This document shows, piece by piece, positions 54,899-62,995 of a stretch of DNA of 64,000 nucleotides (the stretch's first letter is position 1; the number at the start of each line of letters is the position of its first letter). The notes beneath the pieces are model-generated. The model was not told the DNA's origin and searched no databases. It worked only from the letters and a program-made list of their open reading frames with translations. Source of the stretch: CAIWHR01 sp963781285 (lineage in GTDB: Bacteria; Pseudomonadota; Gammaproteobacteria; Burkholderiales; Casimicrobiaceae); assembly GCA_963781285.1 (NCBI GenBank), contig CAWAFI010000024.1, forward strand, positions 1 through 64,000, in the 5' to 3' direction. The translations under genes and the position numbers were made by a program.

Positions 54899-56053
54899 TT
54901 ACGCGCGCAGGAGCGCGTTGCCGGGACTGGCGAGCGTTTTCAATGGCATGACCGAAACACGGTCGGCCAAATCGTAATTTCGATCTCCGGGATAGAGCAC
55001 GATCAGCCGATCGAGGTGGAGATCAGAGAGCGCGATGCGCATCGACGCCGTCAAAGACGGAGCATCCGCCCGTTTGGCTTCGATCCCGATTCGGCGGCCA
55101 TTGCGCTGGACCAGCAGATCCAGTCCGGCGCCCTGATGGGTCGCCCAGAAGTACGCTTCTCCGCTCGGCACGGCCTTTAGCGCCTCTTCGATGGCGTAGC
55201 CTTCCCACGAAGCGCCACATTTCGGATGAACGAGCAGGTCGCGCTCCGATCCGATGCCAAGCAGCGAGTGCAACAGGCCGCTGTCGCGCAGATAGATCTT
55301 CGGTGAGCGTACCTGCCGCTTCTTGAGGTTCTCGTGCCAGGGCAGAAGCTGCCGGACCATGTACAACCCCGTGAGCAGGTCGAGATAGCGTCGCACTGTC
55401 GGCTCGCTGAGTCCGAGCGAGCGAGCCGGCTCGGCAGCATTCCAAATCTGGCCATGGAAGTGCGCGACCATCGTCCAGAAACGCAACATTGCAGCGGACG
55501 GAATCGAAATACCGAGCTGCGGGATGTCCCGCTCGACGAATGTCTGCACGAACTGCCGCCGCCAGATCGCACTGTCCGAAGCGGATCGGGCAAGGAAGCT
55601 GCGCGGGAAACTGCCGCGCAGCCAATGTCGTGCCAACGCGGGTGGACCCACTTCCGCCAGCGAAAAGCCGGACACCGCGATAAGCTCGATGCGGCCCGCG
55701 AGTGATTCGGACGACTGCCGGAGCAGCGCGGGCGAAGCGCTGCCCAGAATCAGGAATCGCGCCGGCGCCGGCTTTCGGTCGGCGAGAACGCGCAATACGG
55801 GGAACAGGTCCGGCCGCCGCTGAATCTCGTCGATAACCAAGACACCGTCGAGCGGCGCCAATGCGGTCATCGGTTCGGAAAGGCGCGCGAGACTCGCCGG
55901 ATCCTCCAGATCGAAATACCGGACGTTCCCGGCCGGCACGAACTGCCGTGCGAGCGTGGTCTTGCCGCTCTGGCGCGGCCCCACCAGAGCAACGACCCGG
56001 CTGCGCTTCAGCGCGCGCCGGATGTCTGCCAGCAGGGCAGGACGAGCGATCAC
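54899..56053 (-). CDS. AAA ATPase with DUF4143 domain
   Basis: A 384-residue protein of the AAA_14-DUF4143 group. It has Walker A GPRQSGKTTLA (about residues 25-35), Walker B DGVLVIDEIQRRPDLFPVLR and sensor-like RFLILGSASPALL. The C-terminal DUF4143 portion includes LDLLTGLYMVRQLLPWHENL, PKIYLRDSGLLHSLLGIGSE and the nuclease-like strand RRIGIEAKRADAP. Such proteins are frequent in accessory regions and may act in DNA-related or toxin-antitoxin-like functions; the role is unsettled. It is divergent from the USP gene. Confidence 0.92.
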   Translation of the reverse strand: MIARPALLADIRRALKRSRVVALVGPRQSGKTTLARQFVPAGNVRYFDLEDPASLARLSEPMTALAPLDGVLVIDEIQRRPDLFPVLRVLADRKPAPARFLILGSASPALLRQSSESLAGRIELIAVSGFSLAEVGPPALARHWLRGSFPRSFLARSASDSAIWRRQFVQTFVERDIPQLGISIPSAAMLRFWTMVAHFHGQIWNAAEPARSLGLSEPTVRRYLDLLTGLYMVRQLLPWHENLKKRQVRSPKIYLRDSGLLHSLLGIGSERDLLVHPKCGASWEGYAIEEALKAVPSGEAYFWATHQGAGLDLLVQRNGRRIGIEAKRADAPSLTASMRIALSDLHLDRLIVLYPGDRNYDLADRVSVMPLKTLASPGNALLRA

Positions 56054-56270
56054 CGCTCGATAGTACCATGAAAAAGGAAACTAACGCTTTCGAATTACAT
56101 GGTACCGGAGGTTAAGTGTACCTACCTGCCTCGCGCGGCGCCGGTCCCGCTTTGGTCCGGAGGCGTGAACCCCGGGTCGCGCCGGAGCCGACACGCTCCT
56201 TAAGCCGCGTCAAACCCGGGCCCTGGATCCTGCGGCACAATATGCGCATCTACCCTCCCGCGAGGACGCC

Positions 56271-57110
56271 ATGACCTACCGTTCCATCTTTGTCCATGCC
56301 GACGACACCGAGCCATGCGCCCGCCGGCTGGATTATGCGGCCCGGCTTGCGCGGATGTACCCGGCCGAGCTCCACGGAAGCTATTTGCCGTCGCCGAGCG
56401 AGCTTACAACCTATGCGAAGGCCGTCATGGCGCAGGAGGAGATCGAGCAGTACGGGCGGCAGCGTGCCGGCGAGCGGAGCGCCGCCGAGGCCGCGTTCCG
56501 CGGCGCCGCGGAACGTGCCGGCGTGACCACGGTCGATTGGGACGTGCCGGCGCGGAGCCCGATCGGCGCGGCCGTTCTGCGTGCCCGCCATTCGGATCTT
56601 GCGATCATCGGCCAGCCGCCACGCGACGATCCGAAAGAGAGTTTCGCCAACGAACTCGCCAGCGCGGTGGTCATGCATTGCGGCCGGCCGGTGCTGTTCG
56701 TGCCCTCGGTCGGCGAGTATCCGACGATCGGCGAGCGCGTGCTGATCGCGTGGAAGGACTCGCGCGAGTCGGCGCGGGCCGTCGCCGACGCGCTGCCGAT
56801 ACTCAAGGGCGCGAAGCGGGTGTTCGCCATCGCGGTGACACCCGAAGCCGACGAGACCGTGCGCGAAAAATTCACCGATGCCCAGCTCTCCGCGTTCCTG
56901 CGCCGCCACGACATCGATGCTACGGTGCGGCGGATCTTCGCCGCGGACATCGATGCCGGCGAACTGTTGCTGTCGCAGGCCGCGGACTTCGGCGCCGACA
57001 TAATCGTGATGGGCGCGTACAGCCGGCCACGGCTCACGGAGCTCGTCTGGGGTGGCGTGACGAACGTGATGCTGTCGTCGATGACGGCACCGGTGCTGAT
57101 GTCGCACTGA
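56271..57110 (+). CDS. Universal stress protein, tandem domains
   Basis: A 279-residue cytoplasmic protein with two UspA-like halves. The first (1-145) has YRSIFVHADDTEPCARRLDY and SDLAIIGQP. The second (150-279) opens with GERVLIAWKDSRESARAVAD and ends with ADIIVMGAYSRPRLTELVWG plus GVTNVMLSSMTAPVLMSH, close to the nucleotide-binding G-2x-G-9x-G(S/T) pattern. Typical roles are in stress survival. GCGAGGACGCC precedes the ATG. It converges with the BNR lipoprotein gene. Confidence 0.92.
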   Translation: MTYRSIFVHADDTEPCARRLDYAARLARMYPAELHGSYLPSPSELTTYAKAVMAQEEIEQYGRQRAGERSAAEAAFRGAAERAGVTTVDWDVPARSPIGAAVLRARHSDLAIIGQPPRDDPKESFANELASAVVMHCGRPVLFVPSVGEYPTIGERVLIAWKDSRESARAVADALPILKGAKRVFAIAVTPEADETVREKFTDAQLSAFLRRHDIDATVRRIFAADIDAGELLLSQAADFGADIIVMGAYSRPRLTELVWGGVTNVMLSSMTAPVLMSH

Positions 57111-57125
57111 GCGCGAGCCGCGCAA

Positions 57126-58835
57126 TCAGCGCTCGGGCGCCACGGGCTCGCGCACGATGCCCCGCGGCCGCCAGCCGGGCACGCGCCGTTCCATCGTGCG
57201 CACGATGCTCGCGCTGATGCGCTCGGCGAGTTCCGGCGTCAGCGGCAGCGGCTCTGCCGTTTCCGCGTGCATCGGCGTACCCAGGACAGCGGCGGCCGCT
57301 TGCGCCCGTGCAGCGCCAACCGACGTTACCAGCGAGGCGAAGATGTCGGTCCGATTGCTCGTGTCGCCGTTATTGGTCTGCGCGTAGAACGGCACGAACA
57401 CGCCGCCGATGATCGCGAGCGACTGGTAGTCGCCGACGAAGAGCCCGCCGGCGTTGGGCGCGATGGCGAGGTCGAACGGCCCGGTGACGCGGCTCTCCTG
57501 CCACGTGACGCCGTCGGCCGAGCGCGCAAGCCAGTAATCGGTGGGCAGCGTCGCTGCATCGGCTGTGTTGCTGCGCAAGTCGTAGTACGCGACACCGATC
57601 GTGCCGTCGCCGCGGATCGCGACGCTGGGCACGAATGCCTGTACGGCCGGGTCGCGGTTGATGCGCGCCGGCGCGGACCAGGTGAGGCCGCCATCCAGCG
57701 AGCGCGAGAGCGCGACGCCGTCCCGTTGACCGCCGGAAAAGCGCGAGTCCTGCCAGACAGCGACGAGCTCGCCGTGCGGTCCGGTGGCGATGGCGCCCAG
57801 GTTTGCGCCGTCGCGTATCGCCGCGCCGGTTTCCGGATCGCGGGCGCCGAGCGAAAACACCGGCGACACCGGGATCGGCGCCGACCAGGTCACGCCCTTG
57901 TCCAGCGAGCGGATCACAGCGAGCGTCGCGACGGTGCCGCCGGTAGCTGTGGTATCGAGCCGCGTGAAGAACGTGACGAGCGTGCCGTCCGTCAACACGA
58001 CGAGTTGATTGTTGACCGTCTGATTGGCGGCGCCGGGATCGAAGATTGCCCTGGCTGCCTCCCACGTCGATCCACCGTCGCTCGTGCGCGCGAACCAGGT
58101 CGGGCCGTTGCCTTGCGCCGAGAGCCGATCCCACACCGCGTAGGCGAAGCGCGCGTCGGTCGGATCGGCGGTCATCGACTCCTTGTCGTTGAAGAAGTTC
58201 GCCCCGTCGCGGATCAGCGTGATCGGAGCGGCCCACGTGATCCCTCCGTCGGTCGAGCGGCTGACCAGCACCGCATTGGACGAGCCCGCGGCGAACGTCG
58301 CGCCGTTGAACGCGATGGCGATCTGGTACGCGGTGCCATCGGGCGCGAAGGTCACCCACGGATCGGACGCGCGGGCGTAGTCGCCGCCGTTGATCGCGTC
58401 GCCCCCTGTGCAGCGCGAGAGCGCCGCCATTCGTTGCGTCCACGTGCGTCCGCCGTCGAACGACACGCCGGTCAACTGCCCGCGTGCGCCGCCGTTGGAC
58501 CAGCGATCCTGTTGCCAGACGCCGACGAGATTCGACGCGTTGCGCGGGTTGACGGCAACAAACGGCTCCACCTCGGCGTTGACGTACAGCGTGCCCGTTG
58601 CCGCCGTGCCATCGCAACCGGCGGCGAATGGCGAGAGATACGACGCGCGGTACTGCGGATCGGGCAGTGTCGAATCGCCGGGAGGTGGGGGTGGGGGCGT
58701 GCCGCCGGCTGACGAAGAGGCTCCGCCACCCCCACCGCCGCACGCCGCGAGCATGAGCGTGAAGCAGAGTAGAAGGGCCAGCAGCGCCAATTGCGATCGG
58801 GGGTTCTGACGCATCGGCGCCGGCTCGATCTTCAT
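57126..58835 (-). CDS. BNR/Asp-box repeat lipoprotein (sialidase-like fold)
   Basis: A 569-residue surface or periplasmic lipoprotein. The signal has lipobox LMLAAC followed by a poly-Gly/Ser and poly-Pro spacer. A six-bladed-propeller-like body carries at least five Asp-boxes: SFDGGRTW, STDGGITW, TSDGGSTW, SLDKGVTW and SLDGGLTW. The Arg triad and Tyr/Glu of true sialidases were not identified, so exo-sialidase activity should not be assumed. The ATG at 58835 is chosen because it opens the lipoprotein signal; the frame runs 56 codons further upstream without features. Confidence 0.85.
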   Translation of the reverse strand: MKIEPAPMRQNPRSQLALLALLLCFTLMLAACGGGGGGASSSAGGTPPPPPPGDSTLPDPQYRASYLSPFAAGCDGTAATGTLYVNAEVEPFVAVNPRNASNLVGVWQQDRWSNGGARGQLTGVSFDGGRTWTQRMAALSRCTGGDAINGGDYARASDPWVTFAPDGTAYQIAIAFNGATFAAGSSNAVLVSRSTDGGITWAAPITLIRDGANFFNDKESMTADPTDARFAYAVWDRLSAQGNGPTWFARTSDGGSTWEAARAIFDPGAANQTVNNQLVVLTDGTLVTFFTRLDTTATGGTVATLAVIRSLDKGVTWSAPIPVSPVFSLGARDPETGAAIRDGANLGAIATGPHGELVAVWQDSRFSGGQRDGVALSRSLDGGLTWSAPARINRDPAVQAFVPSVAIRGDGTIGVAYYDLRSNTADAATLPTDYWLARSADGVTWQESRVTGPFDLAIAPNAGGLFVGDYQSLAIIGGVFVPFYAQTNNGDTSNRTDIFASLVTSVGAARAQAAAAVLGTPMHAETAEPLPLTPELAERISASIVRTMERRVPGWRPRGIVREPVAPER

Positions 58836-59113
58836 GCGGTCAACGCTCCGTGAGGCAGAACCGTTTGATGACCATCGATTGCAACTCGGCATTTGGCTCG
58901 CGTCCGGTTCGCGTCGGAGCTCGGCCGCGGCGCCGGTCCGGCATGATGTTATCGCACCCCGGTTTGCATCGATGAAGCGTTGTTCGATCCGGTCACGCGA
59001 CACGTCTGGCCCGACGCGCGGGCGCCCAAGGCTTCCCGCAGGGCGTCTGTTTGGTGCAAACTTCGGTATTGGCAGATGGCAGCGGGCGGATTGACGCCCG
59101 AACTCCGACCCTC

Positions 59114-59689
59114 ATGGAACCACTGGTATTGACCGTCGACATGGCCGGGCTCCCGCAGGCGTGGGTTGCGCTCGAGGAGGCCATCACCTATCACGCGAAG
59201 CAGATGGTCGCGTGGTCGCTGGGTTACGAAGTACGCGAATTCCGCGGTGGGTGGCAGCGCAATGGCGTGCGCTCGCGCATCGCGACCAAGTCGATCCTTG
59301 CGATCAAGGGCAGCATGGCGGGGCGCCACGTGCACGTGCCCGGGCTCACCAACGCGCTCCTGTTCGCGCGCGACCGGCACCTGTGCGCCTATTGCGGCGA
59401 GAGCTTCATGTCGCGCGATCTGTCGCGCGATCACGTGGTGCCGGCATCGCGCGGCGGCCGCGACTACTGGACCAACTCGGTGACCGCCTGCAAGAAGTGC
59501 AACATCAAGAAGGCGAACCGGACGCCCGAGCAGGCCGGCATGCCGTTGCTGTACGTCCCCTACGTGCCGAACCGGCACGAGCAGTTCATCCTGCGCAACC
59601 GGCGGATTCTCGCCGACCAGATGGAGTACCTGTTGGCCGGCGTTCCACGGACCAGCCGCCTCTACAACAACGCGCCAGCGCTCTCCTAG
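59114..59689 (+). CDS. HNH endonuclease-family protein
   Basis: A 191-residue protein with a central HNH nuclease motif: RDRHLCAYCGESFMSRDLSR, then DHVVPASRGGRDYWTNSVTA with the catalytic His, and CKKCNIKKANRTPEQAGM. The four zinc cysteines are present as CAYC and CKKC. The N-terminal VTVDMAGLPQAWV-like region and C-terminal tail are typical of a chromosomal HNH family widespread in betaproteobacteria. It is not linked to a restriction or phage module here, so its target is unknown. ATG at 59114. Confidence 0.92.
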   Translation: MEPLVLTVDMAGLPQAWVALEEAITYHAKQMVAWSLGYEVREFRGGWQRNGVRSRIATKSILAIKGSMAGRHVHVPGLTNALLFARDRHLCAYCGESFMSRDLSRDHVVPASRGGRDYWTNSVTACKKCNIKKANRTPEQAGMPLLYVPYVPNRHEQFILRNRRILADQMEYLLAGVPRTSRLYNNAPALS

Positions 59690-59754
59690 ACGCCGCCGCG
59701 AAGACGGCGCAGCCGGGTGCCCGGCGTGGTCGCGTTACCACGGCGCAGTCCAGG

Positions 59755-60708
59755 TCAACGGAGGCTTGCCCTTGCCGCGTCCTTGCTGGCGCGCTGCGTC
59801 TCTCCGTGACGGGTGCAGGCGCTCGCCACCTGCTCGCGAATGATCTCGGCCAGCCGCAGCGTGCCCGGCCCGGCGGCGTCGCGGTCGGGCAGGATCAGGT
59901 AGAGCTCGACGAATCGCTCGCTGCCCTCGCGCAGCGGCAACGTCTTCAGCATTCCGGTCGCGAGTTCCTCGCGGATCTTCTCCTCGGGATACCAGGCGAA
60001 GCCGTAGCCCATGCGCGCGGCCTCGATCGACGTCGAGAGGTTGCTGACGGTCCAGCGCTGGTCCACTTCCACCGATACCGCGCGTGGATCGCGCGTCGCC
60101 GCCGAGTCGCGCACGACCAGATGCCGGTATGCGCGCAGATCGCGGATCGTCAGCGGGCGCCCCAGCCGATGCAGCGGATGCTGCGGGTGGGCGGCGGGAA
60201 CGATACGCAGTCGCATCAGCGGATCGCCGAGAAAGCCGGTCGGCACGGTGGGCGCGATCGCCAAATCGACGCGGCCGGAGAGTAACGCTTCGGTCGCGCC
60301 GCCGATTACGGATTCGACGACCTCGAAGCGCGTGTGCGCACTTTCGCTTCCGAAGCGATCGAGGCATTGGAGCAGCAGCCACGAGGGAAAGAGAATCTCC
60401 GCGACCAATCGTATCTCCGCTTCCCACCCGGCCGACAGCGATCCGGCGGCACGCTCCAGCCCGCCCGCATCCTCGAGCAGCGCGTGGGCTCGCCGGTAGA
60501 GAAGCCGGCCGGTCGGTGTGAGCACCGCCTTGCGACCCTGAATCTCGAAGGCCTGCACACCGAGTTGCGACTCGAGCTTTTGCACCGCATACGTGACGGC
60601 CGACTGGCTCTTATGCAGGTCCTCGGCCGCCTGCGCGTAGCCGCCGGCGTCCACGACGGCGACCAATGCGCGCCACTGGTCCAGCGTGACACGAGGCGTA
60701 ACTGCCAT
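59755..60708 (-). CDS. LysR-family regulator of azoR-pirin
   Basis: A 317-residue LysR protein. The HTH (residues about 5-65) has LDQWRALVAVVDAGGYAQAA and LHKSQSAVTYAVQKLESQLG. The effector domain includes RFEVVESVIGGATEALLSGR, VDLAIAPTVPTGFLGDP and GYGFAWYPEEKI. It is divergent from azoR with a 97-base AT-rich region between them that contains a strong dyad. No Shine-Dalgarno sequence precedes the ATG; a TATAAT-like box lies only a few bases upstream, suggesting a leaderless or very short-leader message. Confidence 0.93.
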   Translation of the reverse strand: MAVTPRVTLDQWRALVAVVDAGGYAQAAEDLHKSQSAVTYAVQKLESQLGVQAFEIQGRKAVLTPTGRLLYRRAHALLEDAGGLERAAGSLSAGWEAEIRLVAEILFPSWLLLQCLDRFGSESAHTRFEVVESVIGGATEALLSGRVDLAIAPTVPTGFLGDPLMRLRIVPAAHPQHPLHRLGRPLTIRDLRAYRHLVVRDSAATRDPRAVSVEVDQRWTVSNLSTSIEAARMGYGFAWYPEEKIREELATGMLKTLPLREGSERFVELYLILPDRDAAGPGTLRLAEIIREQVASACTRHGETQRASKDAARASLR

Positions 60709-60715
60709 GATTATA

Positions 60716-60761
60716 AAATTAGATTGATATGATCAAAATATTGATCTTTTTAATCTAATTT
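60716..60761. promoter_or_regulatory. LysR operator-like nested dyad
   Basis: In an AT-rich island, AAATTAGATT (60716-60725) is perfectly complementary to 60752-60761. Inside lies a second perfect palindrome, GATCAAAATATTGATC (60731-60746), with T-N11-A character. This is a strong candidate for binding of the adjacent LysR protein, controlling azoR-pirin and itself. Confidence 0.65.
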
Positions 60762-60805
60762 GTAAATGGTCAAATGAGGGCATTCGATCCCATTGGAGGT
60801 GTCCG

Positions 60806-61426
60806 ATGACCACGCTGCTCCAGATCAACAGCAGCATGTTTTCCGCCGGCGGCCAGTCGAGCCGGCTTGCCGACCAGTTCGTCACCGCTTGGCGAGCGAG
60901 CAATCCGGGCGCCGAGGTGATCGTCCGCGATGTGGACCGCGACGCGGTGCCGCACCTCGATGCCGAGCGTTTCGGCGCCTTCCTGGCCAAGCCCGAAGAC
61001 CGCACGGCGGCGCAACAGGCCGTCGTCGACTATTCCGACACGCTGATCGACGAATTGAAGCGCGCCGATGTCATCGTGCTCGGCCTTCCGATGTACAACT
61101 TCGGCGTGCCGTCGGTGCTCAAAGCCTACTTCGACCACATTGCGCGCGCCGGCGTCACGTTCCGGTATACCGAGAAGGGTCCGGTCGGCCTCCTTACGGG
61201 GAAGAAAGCCTACGTGTTCGCGGCCCGCGGGGGCTTGTACGCCGGTACGCCGCGCGACACGCAGACTGCGTACGTGCGCGACTTTCTCGGCTTCATCGGC
61301 ATCAGCGATGTCGAATTCGTTTACGCCGAAGGGCTCGCGATCGGTGGCGAGCGCAAGGATGCGGCACTGGCCGAGGCGCAGCGCGTCATCGAAGGGCTGG
61401 CCGCGCCGGAGCGCCTTGCCGCTTGA
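60806..61426 (+). CDS. azoR: FMN-dependent NADH-azoreductase
   Basis: A 206-residue flavodoxin-fold quinone/azo reductase. FMN-binding segments are INSSMFSAGGQSSRLADQFV, LGLPMYNFGVPSVLKAYFDH and FAARGGLYAGTPRDTQTAYV. The end IEGLAAPERLAA is slightly long. TTGGAGGTGTCCG precedes the ATG. Likely role is reduction of quinones or electrophiles. It is followed by the pirin gene after 35 bases; the azoR-pirin pair under LysR control is a common stress-response arrangement. Confidence 0.95.
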   Translation: MTTLLQINSSMFSAGGQSSRLADQFVTAWRASNPGAEVIVRDVDRDAVPHLDAERFGAFLAKPEDRTAAQQAVVDYSDTLIDELKRADVIVLGLPMYNFGVPSVLKAYFDHIARAGVTFRYTEKGPVGLLTGKKAYVFAARGGLYAGTPRDTQTAYVRDFLGFIGISDVEFVYAEGLAIGGERKDAALAEAQRVIEGLAAPERLAA

Positions 61427-61461
61427 CGACTAGCCCTATCGGCCACACATTGGACAGAACC

Positions 61462-62332
61462 ATGACCACACGCACACTGCAACGCGTCATCCGGGGGATC
61501 GCCGCTTCCGACGGCGCCGGGGTCAAGCTCCAGCGCAGCCTCGGGCAATCGCCGTTCGCGCGGCTCGATCCGTTCCTGATGCTCGACCACTTCTCGACCG
61601 AGAATGCCGACGACTACATCGCCGGCTTTCCGGACCATCCGCACCGCGGGTTCGAGACCGTGACCTACATGATCGACGGCCACATGCAGCACAAGGACCA
61701 CCTCGGTCACGTGGGCGACCTGAAGAGCGGCGGCGTGCAGTGGATGACCGCCGGCCGCGGCATCATCCATTCCGAGATGCCGCAGCAGGAAGCGGGCCGC
61801 ATGCGCGGCTTCCAGCTCTGGATCAACCTGCCGGCGAAGGAAAAGATGAAGCCCGCGGCGTACCGCGACATCCCGGCGGCGGAGATCCCGGTCGTCGCGT
61901 TGCCCGGCGGCGGGCGCGTCAAGGTCATTGCCGGCGCCGTGACGGTAGGCGGCACGACGACGGGCGGACCGATCCATGGGCTCACCACGGATCCGCTGTA
62001 TCTCGATGTCGAGCTGCCGGCCGGAGCGAGCTTCGAGCATCCGCTCCACGCCGGATACAGCGCGTTCGTCTATCCGTTCGAAGGCAGCGTCGAGGTCGGT
62101 CCGGCGGGTGCGACGCGCGCGCTTGCGACGCATGACGCCGGCGTTCTGTCCGATGGCGACGGCGTTCGTTCTGACCGCCGGGCCGAGCGGCGCGCGCGTG
62201 CTTCTGCTCGCCGGCCGGCCGCTGAACGAACCGGTCGTGCAGTACGGTCCGTTCGTGATGAACACGCGCGAGGAAATCGAGCAGGCGATCCGCGATTACC
62301 AGAACGGGGAGCTGACGAAAGCGGCGGCGTGA
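61462..62332 (+). pseudogene. Pirin-family protein, one frameshift near the C-terminus
   Basis: A cupin-type pirin. The N-terminal cupin has DPFLMLDHFSTENADDYIAG, FPDHPHRGFETVTYMIDG with the metal His residues, and GIIHSEMPQQEAGRMRGFQL with the remaining ligands. The second cupin is present up to ATHDAGVLSDGD. One extra G at about 62161 then shifts the frame. The next frame gives the natural end AFVLTAGPSGARVLLLAGRP to a stop at 62332. Without the extra base the protein would be about 289 residues, normal for the family. All metal ligands precede the break, so an altered C-terminus might still fold. Confidence 0.88.
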
Positions 62333-62371
62333 GACCGCGGGGCGGCGAGGCACCCGGATCGATGCGGGACG

Positions 62372-62770
62372 CTACGGCGTGATCAGCTCGACGTTCGGGA
62401 AGTACGTGCGATAACGCGCGGCGTCGCGGGTGAGCAACGCGAATTGCGCGACCGCGGCGTGCGCGCCCACAAAGAAGTCAGGCAGCACATTGCTCTTGCG
62501 TCCGCCGCCGCGCCGATAGCGCAAGAACGCCTTGCCGGCGAGAAAAAGCGCTGCCCGCGGGATCTCGGCCATCATCAGTCGCATTTGCCGGACCGCTGCC
62601 TCGAGCGTTTCGAGCGTCCGGAACGCGAGCGAAAGCTCGGCATGGATGACGGGGTTGATCGCGAGCTCGTGGACCTGCGCCTGCGCACGCAACTGCCCGA
62701 TAGACCAATCCGCCCAGTCGCGATCGTCTTCGAGTACGTCGATCAGCACGTTGGTGTCGACAAGCAGCAT
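62372..62770 (-). CDS. vapC: PIN-domain ribonuclease toxin, VapC-like
   Basis: A 132-residue PIN-domain protein. The acidic residues of the Mg2+ site are seen: Asp in LLVDTNVLIDVLEDD at the N-terminus, Glu in INPVIHAELSLAF, and Asp in LPDFFVGAHAAV with TRD near the C-terminus. The ATG at 62770 is chosen because it overlaps the antitoxin stop as TGATG and begins the PIN fold. The longer frame from 62815 overlaps the antitoxin gene. It converges with the pirin gene. Confidence 0.88.
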   Translation of the reverse strand: MLLVDTNVLIDVLEDDRDWADWSIGQLRAQAQVHELAINPVIHAELSLAFRTLETLEAAVRQMRLMMAEIPRAALFLAGKAFLRYRRGGGRKSNVLPDFFVGAHAAVAQFALLTRDAARYRTYFPNVELITP

Positions 62771-62877
62771 CAGGACTCGCCGCGCAGGAGCTTCATCAAA
62801 TCGGTCGTACGCCATTTCACTCCGGCATGGCCGCGTACCGCGTCGAAACGATCCTGGGCGCCCTTGCGCGTGGTCAC
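62770..62877 (-). CDS. vapB: VapB-like antitoxin, 35 residues, GTG start
   Basis: A very small gene directly upstream of vapC, sharing TGATG with it. The product is TTRKGAQDRFDAVRGHAGVK followed by WRTTDLMKLLRGES. The W-x-T-x-x-(L/I)-M-x-L-x-RGE ending is typical of short VapB-type antitoxins that wrap around a PIN toxin. The frame upstream is blocked by a TAG, so GTG at 62877, with AGGAG five bases before it, is the only reasonable start. At this size an N-terminal DNA-binding domain is reduced or absent. Confidence 0.7.
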   Translation of the reverse strand: MTTRKGAQDRFDAVRGHAGVKWRTTDLMKLLRGES

Positions 62878-62995
62878 GAAGCTCCTCGCCGTGAGGTTCT
62901 ATGCCTAGCTCCAGGACTCGACGTATCGCAGCGGCAACGGACGACTGAAGTAATACCTCTGCGTCGTCTTCGAAGCAAGGTAAGATGCCGCCACT

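Noticed and set aside
57267..58712. 481-codon plus-strand frame opposite the BNR lipoprotein
   Set aside because: Antisense shadow of the repeat-containing gene, with Arg/Ala-rich product and no start signal.
57126..58835. True exo-sialidase
   Set aside because: Asp-boxes are present but the catalytic Arg triad and nucleophile were not identified, so only the fold is claimed.
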